Shown piece by piece: positions 1 through 6,374 of a stretch of DNA of 17,447 bases. Location of the stretch: the NCBI GenBank assembly GCA_947036575.1, contig CAMQSH010000021.1, positions 1 through 17,447 on the forward strand, in the 5' to 3' direction. Position numbers and translations under genes: made by a program. This stretch comes from an uncultured Brevinema sp. (GTDB lineage: Bacteria > Spirochaetota > Brevinematia > Brevinematales > Brevinemataceae). The notes below the pieces were generated by a model. It worked only from the letters and a program-made list of their open reading frames with translations. It had not been told where the DNA came from and searched no databases. Numbering within the stretch: the stretch's first letter is position 1; every line of letters starts with the position of its first letter.

Positions 1-348
1 TCATTACCACTTATAGAACCAGAGTTGTTAGCATTATTAATATTTACTGTACTAGTATTACCATTAGCATTACCTATCATCCCACCAGCATTATTACCAC
101 TACCAGTAGTAGTTATATCACCAGTGTTTTTAACATTATCAATAGTGACTGTACCAATAGCTTGGCCTATCATCCCACCAACATCATTACCACTTATAGA
201 ACCAGAGTTGTTAGCATTATTAATATTTACTGTACTAGAAGTTTTAGCATAGCCTATCATCCCACCAACATCATTACCACTTATATCACCAGTGTTTTTA
301 ACATTATCAATAGTGACTGTACCAATAGCTTGGCCTATCATCCCACCA
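1..348. repeat. Alternating in-frame DNA repeats inside the GLUG domain of paralog 1
   Basis: Two unit types alternate. Positions 113-180 and 281-348 are an identical 68-bp pair, 168 bp apart. Positions 1-55 and 184-238 are an identical 55-bp pair, 183 bp apart. The spacings are multiples of three, so gain or loss of units would keep the reading frame. The array may continue beyond the left edge. Confidence 0.9.
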
Positions 349-854
349 GCGCTACCACCAATAGCTAATAAAAAATCTATAAAAGCTTTATTAGTGAGTC
401 CTGTAAGCGTTACTGTACCTTTACTATCGGCTATAAAAGCACCAGCATATCTATATAGAGCTGTGCTTTTTATGCTACCACTCTCTATGGTGAGATTTTT
501 GATCTCTGTAGTAGTACCATTTGGTACTGATAGGATTAATCCAGCATTATCAGTATCACTCTCTATTTTTAGGTTTAGGATTTTTTTGCCATTACCGTCT
601 ATGATAGCACCTGTAAAGGATTTTATCCCTGCAAATGTTTTACCCTTCATATCGATATCTGCATCAAAAAGAATGTTTTCTGTGACATCTTTACCTGATA
701 AAGCTACAAGATCATCTGCTGTTTTTATGGTGATGCCATCCCATACAGGAGTGCCATTGTTATCAGTAACGCTACAACCTACTAGTATTAAAGATATAAA
801 TACTATCTTTAAAAAGTTTGAGGTAAATCCCCAAATATTATTTGTTTTACTCAT
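1..854 (-). CDS. GLUG-repeat lipoprotein, C-terminus cut off by the window edge (paralog 1)
   Basis: Translating the minus strand from the ATG at 854 gives an open frame of 284 codons that runs off the left edge, so the C-terminus is missing. The N-terminus starts MSKTNNIWGFTSNF, followed by a hydrophobic stretch and the lipobox LVGC (Cys27), so it should be an exported lipoprotein. Residues of about 35-150 form a conserved paralog head. At least four degenerate repeats of roughly 28 residues follow, with the pattern GGMIGxxxGTVTIxNxxNTGxI, typical of GLUG-type beta-solenoid motifs found in bacterial surface proteins. A purine-rich ribosome site (AAAGGGGG) lies upstream of the ATG. It is divergent from the paralog at 1123 and nearly identical over its head to the paralog at 3058-4083. 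The function is unknown; surface adhesion or variation is only an inference from the architecture. Confidence 0.85.
   Translation of the reverse strand, partial: MSKTNNIWGFTSNFLKIVFISLILVGCSVTDNNGTPVWDGITIKTADDLVALSGKDVTENILFDADIDMKGKTFAGIKSFTGAIIDGNGKKILNLKIESDTDNAGLILSVPNGTTTEIKNLTIESGSIKSTALYRYAGAFIADSKGTVTLTGLTNKAFIDFLLAIGGSAGGMIGQAIGTVTIDNVKNTGDISGNDVGGMIGYAKTSSTVNINNANNSGSISGNDVGGMIGQAIGTVTIDNVKNTGDITTTGSGNNAGGMIGNANGNTSTVNINNANNSGSISGN
462..729. repeat. 268-bp exact direct repeat, copy 1 (second copy 3676-3943)
   Basis: Compared by eye base by base, this segment matches 3676-3943 without a difference. It encodes the conserved head of GLUG paralogs 1 and 3, both on the minus strand. 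Flanking sequence is also similar but carries substitutions and small indels. Perfect identity over a coding segment, third codon positions included, points to recent duplication or gene conversion. Confidence 0.9.
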
Positions 855-948
855 TGTAAACCCCCTTTATTATATTGTAGATTATATTTTATGTTTTGTA
901 AAGTAAAAAGAGATTTATATTTAGATTCAATAATTATAGTAGCTTTTC

Positions 949-976
949 TTGCAATAATTTTAAAATCATGTATAAT
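949..976 (+). promoter_or_regulatory. Candidate sigma-70 promoter for GLUG paralog 2
   Basis: TTGCAA at 949-954, a 16-bp spacer, then a perfect TATAAT at 971-976. It would give a leader of about 140 nt before the ATG at 1123. In such AT-rich DNA chance matches are common, so this is moderate support. The 268-bp divergent gap between paralogs 1 and 2 shows nothing else I recognise. Confidence 0.4.
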
Positions 977-1122
977 TTAAAATCAATTTTAAAGATAGCT
1001 ATTTATAGTCTGCCAAAAAACTTAGGGGTAAAAGTAAAATTGTATAAATTAGTTAATATATAGTCAAAAATATAGAAGTCACAATTATTCTATATTATAG
1101 AAAATTAAAATAGGAGTTTTTC

Positions 1123-2235
1123 ATGGAAAAAACTAAAAATATTTGGGGATTTACCTCAAACTTTTTAAAGATAATATTATTATCTTTAATACTGGTAGGT
1201 TGTAGTGTTACAGGTCTACACGATACTAGTAACCTTAGTGTAGATAATACTACTTATCACTACACTATAACAACAGCTCAGGATCTTGCAGCTCTATCAG
1301 GTAAAGCTATTGTAGGAAACATTTTGTTTGCGAATGATATTGATATGAGGGGTGTTTACTTTGTAGGAATAAGAGTTTTCTCAGGTATTATAAATGGTAA
1401 TGGTAAAACAATAAAAAATCTAAACATAGTTGCCCCTGGTCATATAGGACCTGCTGGTGATGCTGGATTGGTCAGAGAAGTGCCAACAAACTCTACTACA
1501 GAGATAAAAAACCTAACTATAGATAGTGGTAGTAGTATAAAAGGACAGTTCATAGGTGCTTTTATAAGTAGAAATGATGGTACGGTAACTCTTACAGGTC
1601 TTACCAATAAAGCTATTATAGATGGTTGTGCTTCTGGTGGGCTAATAGCTCATAATGTCGGTACAATAACTATTAACAATTCTGCAAACTATGGAGCTAT
1701 GACTGGGGATAATTCTGCTGGTGGTCTTTTAGCTTCTGATGTTGGTACATCAACTATTAACAATTCTGTAAACTATGGTACTATAGTTAGTTATTATGCT
1801 GGTGGGATAGTAGGTTCCTCTGTTACAGAAACTATTATTAACAATACTATAAACTATGGAAATATAACTAGTGAGTATGCTTCAGGTGGGATGATAGGCA
1901 CCTCTTTTACAGATACTATTATTAACAATTCTGCAAACTATGGTATTGTAGATGGAAGTTATCTGATTGGTGGAATGATAGGCTGGGTTATGGGTAGTGG
2001 TACGAGACAGATAATTCATTCTTATAGTTATCAAGCTCAGAAATTAGTTGGTAGTATTTTTGGTGAAAGTATAGAGCTAATTATAACAGCGAGTTATTAT
2101 TTAGCAGGTACTACTGGTGTTGGTTTTGGTGGAGATCCACTGACTGCTGATGAGTTTAAAAATCAAGCTAGTTTTGTTGGCTGGGATTTTAATACTATAT
2201 GGAAAATGGGGGATTTATATCCTGTATTAAAATAA
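1123..2235 (+). CDS. GLUG-repeat lipoprotein (paralog 2)
   Basis: This 370-residue protein has the same N-terminus as its neighbours (NIWGFTSNFLK, then a hydrophobic run and LVGC with Cys27 as the lipidation site). Its head domain (about 45-165) is clearly diverged from paralogs 1 and 3. Residues of about 170-300 hold five GLUG-like repeats with INNSxNYG cores; at DNA level the repeat period is about 84 bp. The C-terminal 28 residues (FKNQASFVGWDFNTIWKMGD and onward) are almost identical to paralog 3. An AGGAG ribosome site lies 6 nt before the ATG. It is a single-gene unit closed by the hairpin at 2256-2292. Probably an outer-membrane or surface lipoprotein; no catalytic motif is visible. 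Confidence 0.88.
   Translation: MEKTKNIWGFTSNFLKIILLSLILVGCSVTGLHDTSNLSVDNTTYHYTITTAQDLAALSGKAIVGNILFANDIDMRGVYFVGIRVFSGIINGNGKTIKNLNIVAPGHIGPAGDAGLVREVPTNSTTEIKNLTIDSGSSIKGQFIGAFISRNDGTVTLTGLTNKAIIDGCASGGLIAHNVGTITINNSANYGAMTGDNSAGGLLASDVGTSTINNSVNYGTIVSYYAGGIVGSSVTETIINNTINYGNITSEYASGGMIGTSFTDTIINNSANYGIVDGSYLIGGMIGWVMGSGTRQIIHSYSYQAQKLVGSIFGESIELIITASYYLAGTTGVGFGGDPLTADEFKNQASFVGWDFNTIWKMGDLYPVLK
1127..1178. repeat. 52-bp exact inverted repeat, arm 1 (arm 2 at 4028-4079)
   Basis: The signal-peptide coding segment of paralog 2 is identical to the complementary-strand segment of paralog 3. The two genes face in opposite directions, so the arms are inverted and enclose the small outer-membrane-type gene. 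Confidence 0.9.
2153..2224. repeat. 72-bp exact inverted repeat, arm 1 (arm 2 at 3069-3140)
   Basis: The 3' end of paralog 2 matches the reverse complement of the 3' end of paralog 3 over 72 bp without a difference. With the 5' arms this forms a nested pair of inverted repeats around 2225-3068. Confidence 0.9.
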
Positions 2236-2255
2236 GATAACTAATATATTTAGAT

Positions 2256-2292
2256 AAAAAGACACCTTCAATAGAGAGGGTGTCTTTTTTTT
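2256..2292. terminator. Bidirectional intrinsic terminator between paralog 2 and the 2308-2913 gene
   Basis: GACACC (2261-2266) pairs with GGTGTC, extended outward by the A-run at 2256-2260 and the T-run at 2285-2292. It has a U-tract in both directions and sits between two convergent stop codons. Confidence 0.85.
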
Positions 2293-2307
2293 AAGAACTG
2301 ATATTTG

Positions 2308-2913
2308 TTAGTAGGCAAATCCTATAGATGGCTTGATCTCAAAACCATGACTACCTATATATATTCCATTATCATGAAAACTTGAGAAATTATATGCTAA
2401 TAATAGAGACAAAGTCATTCCTATTCCATAGTTATTACGGTATAAGCCTCTAAAATTTATCCCTGCAGTATAAGATCCTCTTGAATTTAAGTAGTTTGCT
2501 CCAAATTCAGCATTAAAACCTGCTAACCATCCAGAACCTTTATAATCTCTATTATCATAAAAAGATCGTCCTATTCCTATTTGATAACCGATTCTGTATG
2601 TAGATGTATCATAATTATTCCATAAATAATCTACATTGACTAAGTGTGAGGTATAGATTTTGTTTTTACGATGGAGTAATCCTCCAAAATTCAAGGATAT
2701 TCCTGTTGCATAATATGGGGCGCTAATCACAGAGGCACTACTAAGAGATAATATAGCATAGGTATTTTGATGAAATTCTTCAAGGGTATCATAGCCAAAT
2801 CTACCTATCATTTTTTTGAGGAAAGGAGACATTTCTCTTTTTTGAGAAGTTTCTTCTGTTTGTGCAAATATTGGAGTGGAAAACACTAAAAATAAGAATA
2901 AGATGTTTTTCAT
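2308..2913 (-). CDS. Small exported beta-barrel-like outer-membrane protein
   Basis: The 201-residue product starts at the ATG at 2913. That start gives a clean signal peptide (MKNILFLFLVFSTPIFAQ, cleavage near residue 18) and has AAGGA upstream. An in-frame ATG at 2976 is rejected because it lies in the -35 box of a consensus promoter. After a charged stretch (residues 20-50) the protein is rich in aromatic, Gly, Ser and Asn residues with alternating patterns, and ends in GFAY. That ending resembles the aromatic C-terminus of outer-membrane barrels. I do not recognise a named family. It lies between two inverted GLUG lipoprotein genes but has its own promoter and terminators, so it is a separate transcription unit. 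Surface location is an inference. Confidence 0.75.
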   Translation of the reverse strand: MKNILFLFLVFSTPIFAQTEETSQKREMSPFLKKMIGRFGYDTLEEFHQNTYAILSLSSASVISAPYYATGISLNFGGLLHRKNKIYTSHLVNVDYLWNNYDTSTYRIGYQIGIGRSFYDNRDYKGSGWLAGFNAEFGANYLNSRGSYTAGINFRGLYRNNYGIGMTLSLLLAYNFSSFHDNGIYIGSHGFEIKPSIGFAY

Positions 2914-2946
2914 AAAAAGGTCCTTATATTTTATTATTGATATATA

Positions 2947-2976
2947 ATTATAAAGTATAAATATAGTATTTGTCAA
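2947..2976 (-). promoter_or_regulatory. Consensus sigma-70 promoter of the 2308-2913 gene
   Basis: Read on the minus strand, TTGACA (2976-2971), an 18-bp spacer and TATAAT (2952-2947). Both boxes match the consensus exactly. Transcription would start near 2940, about 27 nt upstream of the ATG at 2913. This decides the start codon. Confidence 0.8.
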
Positions 2977-2987
2977 TAGTAATTATA

Positions 2988-3026
2988 AATAAACCCCCTG
3001 CCTCGCTATGAGATGGGGGGTTTATT
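2988..3026. terminator. Intrinsic terminator downstream of GLUG paralog 3
   Basis: An 11-bp perfect stem, AATAAACCCCC (2988-2998) with GGGGGTTTATT (3016-3026), has an extra inner CTC/GAG pairing and T-rich flanks. It sits between the stop of paralog 3 and the promoter of the next minus-strand gene and would insulate the two. Confidence 0.85.
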
Positions 3027-3057
3027 TTATCAATTTAATCTAATATCATTAGTCTAG

Positions 3058-4083
3058 TTATCTTAGTTCAGGATATAAATCCCCCATTTTCCATATAGTA
3101 TTAAAATCCCAGCCAACAAAACTAGCTTGATTTTTAAACTGATCAGCAGGTATTGGAGTACCACCAGGACCAACAATAATACTACCCAAATAATAACTGT
3201 TATTTATCGTCAGAGAACTTACGATAAATGTACCAACTAATTTCTGAGTTTTGTAACTATGAGATGTGTTAATCGTGAATTTACCAGAAGCACTAGTAGT
3301 GGTGCCTATCAACCCACCAGCATCTTCACCACTTATAGTACCAGTGTTAGCAGTGTTTTTAATAGTGACTATACAAAGAGCTTGGCCTATTATCCCACCA
3401 CTAACATCTTCACTACTTATAGCACCAGTGTTGTTAGCATTATTAATAGTGACTGTACCAATAGCAGCACCTATTATCCCACCAACTCTTTTATAACCAC
3501 TAGTATTATTACCTCTTATATTACCAGTGTTGTTAGCATTATTAATAGTGACTGTACCAGTATCTATACCTATTATCCCACCAACAGCATTGCCAGTTAT
3601 GGAAGCTTTATTAGTGAGTCCTGTAAGTGTTACTGTACCTTTACTATCGGCTATAAAAGCACCAGCATCTCCAGATGTGCTTTTTATGCTACCACTCTCT
3701 ATGGTGAGATTTTTGATCTCTGTAGTAGTACCATTTGGTACTGATAGGATTAATCCAGCATTATCAGTATCACTCTCTATTTTTAGGTTTAGGATTTTTT
3801 TGCCATTACCGTCTATGATAGCACCTGTAAAGGATTTTATCCCTGCAAATGTTTTACCCTTCATATCGATATCTGCATCAAAAAGAATGTTTTCTGTGAC
3901 ATCTTTACCTGATAAAGCTACAAGATCATCTGCTGTTTTTATGATAATACCATCCCATGGAGTGCCAGTGTTATCAGTGTTATTAGTGTTATCAATAGCA
4001 CTACAGCCTACTAGTATTAAAGATATAAATATTATCTTTAAAAAGTTTGAGGTAAATCCCCAAATATTTTTAGTTTTTTTCAT
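3058..4083 (-). CDS. GLUG-repeat lipoprotein (paralog 3), gene with a structured leader
   Basis: This 341-residue protein starts MKKTKNIWGFTSNF, has a hydrophobic run and lipobox LVGC (Cys27), then the head domain shared almost exactly with paralog 1 (DGNGKKILNLKIESD region). About four GLUG-type repeats follow (GGIIGxxxGTVTINNANNTG), then the C-terminal WDFNTIWKMGDLYP motif shared with paralog 2. Its two halves are thus closest to different neighbours: head like paralog 1, tail like paralog 2. An AAGGAG site precedes the ATG. Unlike its paralogs it lies behind a roughly 310-nt leader with a terminator, described separately, suggesting conditional expression. It is probably anchored in a membrane facing the periplasm or outside; function unknown. 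Confidence 0.88.
   Translation of the reverse strand: MKKTKNIWGFTSNFLKIIFISLILVGCSAIDNTNNTDNTGTPWDGIIIKTADDLVALSGKDVTENILFDADIDMKGKTFAGIKSFTGAIIDGNGKKILNLKIESDTDNAGLILSVPNGTTTEIKNLTIESGSIKSTSGDAGAFIADSKGTVTLTGLTNKASITGNAVGGIIGIDTGTVTINNANNTGNIRGNNTSGYKRVGGIIGAAIGTVTINNANNTGAISSEDVSGGIIGQALCIVTIKNTANTGTISGEDAGGLIGTTTSASGKFTINTSHSYKTQKLVGTFIVSSLTINNSYYLGSIIVGPGGTPIPADQFKNQASFVGWDFNTIWKMGDLYPELR
3069..3140. repeat. 72-bp exact inverted repeat, arm 2 (arm 1 at 2153-2224)
   Basis: The 3' end of paralog 3, reverse complement of the 3' end of paralog 2. Confidence 0.9.
3676..3943. repeat. 268-bp exact direct repeat, copy 2 (copy 1 at 462-729)
   Basis: The conserved head segment of paralog 3, same orientation as copy 1, offset 3214 bp. 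Recombination between the copies would delete paralog 2, the small barrel gene and much of paralog 3, and fuse paralog 1 to the structured leader. Confidence 0.9.
4028..4079. repeat. 52-bp exact inverted repeat, arm 2 (arm 1 at 1127-1178)
   Basis: Signal-peptide coding segment of paralog 3, reverse complement of the same segment in paralog 2. Confidence 0.9.
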
Positions 4084-4399
4084 TTTAACTCCTTTTTAAT
4101 AAAACTCCTCTTATTAGAGGGTGAACAATATACTTAAAAAGATATAACCATTCAGTTTACATAGAGTTTTTAGAAAAAGAATTTAAAATGAAAAAAGCTC
4201 ACTGGGTTATACGTGTTCACCCTCTGAGCTTATAGAATTAATTGCTACTTGCACATGGACGTGAAAACCACAATGAGCGATTTTTCGCTATATAAAAAAT
4301 GTACAAATAATTAACAATACTACTTACACATCAATTTAGAGTATGTGCAAGTAGTATTGGTTTTACGTGTAGTGCAAAATTAAGTCAAAGGATGAACAT
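4084..4399 (-). ncRNA. Structured 5' leader RNA (or ~207-nt small RNA) upstream of GLUG paralog 3
   Basis: Transcription from the consensus promoter at 4404-4432 would start near 4399-4397 and give an RNA of about 205 nt ending at the terminator 4230-4191, or about 315 nt if it reads into the lipoprotein gene. Visible helices on the minus strand: 4398-4387 with 4225-4214 (12 pairs, two of them G-U); 4368-4358 with 4270-4259 (one bulge), extended by 4375-4372 with 4254-4251; a hairpin 4358-4343 with 4331-4316 (15 of 16); and a small hairpin 4289-4285 with 4280-4276. Together these make a closed, branched domain. The strand 4225-4214 can also join the terminator, or pair perfectly with 4127-4116. 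I recognise no known riboswitch aptamer, T-box, 6S or RNase P motif. Whether it is a cis-switch or a free RNA is open. Confidence 0.6.
4191..4230 (-). terminator. Intrinsic terminator inside the leader of paralog 3
   Basis: On the minus strand AGCTCA (4230-4225) pairs with TGAGCT (4201-4196). A 2x2 internal loop follows, then GGGT (4222-4219) with ACCC (4207-4204), and a run of Us from 4196 to 4191. It lies about 110 nt before the lipoprotein start codon, the usual place for an attenuator. Its 5' arm overlaps the strand that can pair with the 5' end of the RNA, so the two structures exclude each other. Confidence 0.7.
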
Positions 4400-4403
4400 T
4401 TAT

Positions 4404-4432
4404 ATTATAGCACAAACTATTTTCTTTGTCAA
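4404..4432 (-). promoter_or_regulatory. Perfect consensus sigma-70 promoter driving the structured leader
   Basis: On the minus strand TTGACA (4432-4427), a 17-bp spacer and TATAAT (4409-4404). All twelve box positions match and the spacer is optimal, the strongest promoter in the window. Such strength fits either a small RNA gene or a gene controlled after initiation. Confidence 0.85.
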
Positions 4433-4536
4433 ACTTTTTTATTGATTTCGTTTTATGAGAGATATTTATATTGTAATAGGATTATTTTTAAACAGATATT
4501 TTTTATAAAAGAGTGTCCTATTTTATAAAAATAATG

Positions 4537-4542
4537 TATAAT
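4537..4542 (+). promoter_or_regulatory. Candidate -10 box for the ATPase-apt unit
   Basis: A perfect TATAAT lies 28 nt before the ATG at 4571, but no good -35 box is seen. An inverted repeat AATAGGA (4475-4481) / TCCTATT (4516-4522) overlaps the expected -35 area and could be an operator. Both are weak signals in AT-rich DNA. Confidence 0.35.
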
Positions 4543-4570
4543 ATCAGAATAGAATTATTAAGGAATAACA

Positions 4571-6346
4571 ATGTACAATCTCAAAACTAAACTACAACGC
4601 TTTAACAAATGCAAATATAGTCTTTATTATGGATTATTAGGCGAATATGATTTCGAAAAATTCACCCTCATTGTCGATCAAGTACAGGCTGATCCTTTTG
4701 CTCAACCCTCAAAAATGACGATTAAAGTTCCTTTTAAAAATACAGAGTTTGATCCTAGTTTGATCGCTAATCCTGTGCGTTTGTATTCCTTTTGTGATGC
4801 GATAGGACGTATTTTTGCCCAAAATATTCGTACGATGACCAAAGATGACAAGGGTTCTGGTAATGGTGGTTTTTGCGGTATTCGTTACGGTGCTCAAAAA
4901 GTCATAGAAGGCAATTCCGTCATCATCCAAGACGATTGTATAGAGCTAAAAATATTAGCAGGATTACCAGCTTTTGGACGAACGATAGCAGCTAAAGAAG
5001 CTCAAGAATTTCTCTTAGAAGAACTTCCTAATCTTGTACAAAAAACATTATTAGAAGCAAAACAAGAAAACAAATATTTATTAGATTTTGTTCAAATGAC
5101 AGAAAGACAACACTGGCTTAGAGAAGAATGTCAAAAACAAAATATTATTACTTTTGTGGCTAATAATTCTATTTTAGCAAGAGCATCTGCGATCAACGAC
5201 AAACCTATGTCTCATCAAAAAGCCAGAACTTTTCAATCTCCTAAAGAATTAGAAAAAACAATCACCTTGCCAGATGGATTTCAGATCACAGGAATGGCTA
5301 TCCCTAAAGGGATTACCTTAATTGCTGGTGGTGGTTTTCATGGTAAATCTACCTTGCTTACTGCTATTTCTAATGCCATCTACAACCATATACCTGGTGA
5401 TGGGAGAGAATATTGTGTGACTGATGACACAGCTGTGTTCTTGAGAGCTGAAGATGGGCGCTTTATAGAGGGGATAGATATTTCTCCTTTTATTCATAAC
5501 TTACCAGAATACAAATCTTCAACATTCTTTCAAACAGACAATGCCAGTGGATCTTCTTCACAAGCAGCTAATTTGGTAGAATCTTTAGAAATGGGTTCTA
5601 AACTAATCCTAATCGATGAAGATATTTCAGCAACAAACTTTTTAGTGAGAGATTTTCGTATGAGATCTTTAGTGCCTGATTACAAAGAAACAATCACACC
5701 CTTAATTGCTCATATAAAAAATCTTAAAAAACATAATGTTTCGTTGATTATGGTTACAGGAGCTTTGGGTGACTTTATGAATATTGCCGATAGGGTGATT
5801 GTTGCCGATAATTATGATTATACAGATCAAACTCAAAAAGCCAAAGAAATCATGAAAGAAAATCCTTTAGAAAAAATTGATGCTCCTGCTTTTGGAATTA
5901 GAGATAATAGAATTGTGATGGGTAATAGTGTTAGTTTTGTTGGAAAAAAAGGATTAGCATTAATTGATGGTGAAAAGGGTCATGTAAAGCTTGGTAGAGA
6001 AACGATAGATCTTAGCTCTTGGCATCATATTTACGATTTTTCACAGTATGGTACTTTAGCAGCAGTACTTGCTTATGCAAAAGAAAAAGAATATCTCAAT
6101 CAAAGTCCTAAAAAGATTTGGGATCAAGTATCAAATGATATAGAAAAATATGGTTGGGAAATTTTCTCAAGAGTAGGTTTTAATCATTTATCACCAAGAC
6201 AAATAGATAGAAAATCAAAACAAAGTAGCGACAAACTTGAAAAAACGAGAGCTTGGCGTTATATTGTAAAGACAAGACCATTAGATTGGCATGCTACATT
6301 ATGTAGATTAAGATCTTTAGAGTGTAAAGAACAAAGTACAAAATAA
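4571..6346 (+). CDS. Predicted ATPase of the ABC class (PF09818-like)
   Basis: This 591-residue soluble protein has a P-loop GGGFHGKST (residues 253-261, Lys259) and a Walker B-like LILIDED (about 343-351, Asp349) followed by SATNFLVRD. The P-loop sits in mid-chain after a roughly 240-residue N-terminal domain. This layout and the GGGFHGKST form match the 'predicted ATPase of the ABC class' family, whose role is not established. No membrane segment or permease partner is present, so it is unlikely to be a transporter subunit. The acidic Asp/Glu/Asp after the hydrophobic strand supports ATP hydrolysis. AAGGA lies upstream of the ATG. apt follows after a 28-nt gap, so the two are probably co-transcribed; a link with nucleotide metabolism is only suggested by this. 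Confidence 0.88.
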   Translation: MYNLKTKLQRFNKCKYSLYYGLLGEYDFEKFTLIVDQVQADPFAQPSKMTIKVPFKNTEFDPSLIANPVRLYSFCDAIGRIFAQNIRTMTKDDKGSGNGGFCGIRYGAQKVIEGNSVIIQDDCIELKILAGLPAFGRTIAAKEAQEFLLEELPNLVQKTLLEAKQENKYLLDFVQMTERQHWLREECQKQNIITFVANNSILARASAINDKPMSHQKARTFQSPKELEKTITLPDGFQITGMAIPKGITLIAGGGFHGKSTLLTAISNAIYNHIPGDGREYCVTDDTAVFLRAEDGRFIEGIDISPFIHNLPEYKSSTFFQTDNASGSSSQAANLVESLEMGSKLILIDEDISATNFLVRDFRMRSLVPDYKETITPLIAHIKNLKKHNVSLIMVTGALGDFMNIADRVIVADNYDYTDQTQKAKEIMKENPLEKIDAPAFGIRDNRIVMGNSVSFVGKKGLALIDGEKGHVKLGRETIDLSSWHHIYDFSQYGTLAAVLAYAKEKEYLNQSPKKIWDQVSNDIEKYGWEIFSRVGFNHLSPRQIDRKSKQSSDKLEKTRAWRYIVKTRPLDWHATLCRLRSLECKEQSTK

Positions 6347-6374
6347 TAAATATATCATAGAGAGGTAAGAATAG

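Noticed and set aside
1..348. CRISPR array
   Set aside because: The repeats are coding, in frame, of unequal length, and have no unique spacers of constant size; no cas genes.
292..906. Long plus-strand ORF antisense to GLUG paralog 1, and its twin at 3527-4099 antisense to paralog 3
   Set aside because: They are mirror frames of the repeated lipoprotein heads; their similarity to each other follows from the 268-bp DNA repeat. No ribosome site, and the minus-strand frames have signal peptides and lipoboxes.
2914..2976. N-terminal extension of the small barrel-like gene to the ATG at 2976
   Set aside because: That ATG lies inside the -35 box of the consensus promoter, and the extension would bury the signal peptide. 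The ATG at 2913 has a ribosome site.
4190..4230. T-box antiterminator (AGGGUG-like string next to a terminator)
   Set aside because: The UGGN bulge needed for tRNA end pairing reads UGAA, the ACCGCG part is missing, and the downstream gene is not linked to amino acids or tRNA charging.
4188..4235. 15-codon plus-strand ORF starting at 4188 (MKKAHWVIRVHPLSL) as a leader peptide or small toxin
   Set aside because: Its sequence is the terminator hairpin read backwards. No promoter and only a weak ribosome site on the plus strand.
4385..4399. Four-codon reading frame (MFIL) at the 5' end of the leader RNA
   Set aside because: Only plausible if transcription starts exactly at 4399 and the RNA is leaderless; too short to claim.
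4116..4400. Integron attC site or MITE explaining the inverted repeats
   Set aside because: No GTTRRRY/RYYYAAC core, no target-site duplication seen, no integrase or transposase nearby. The promoter plus terminator order fits an RNA better.
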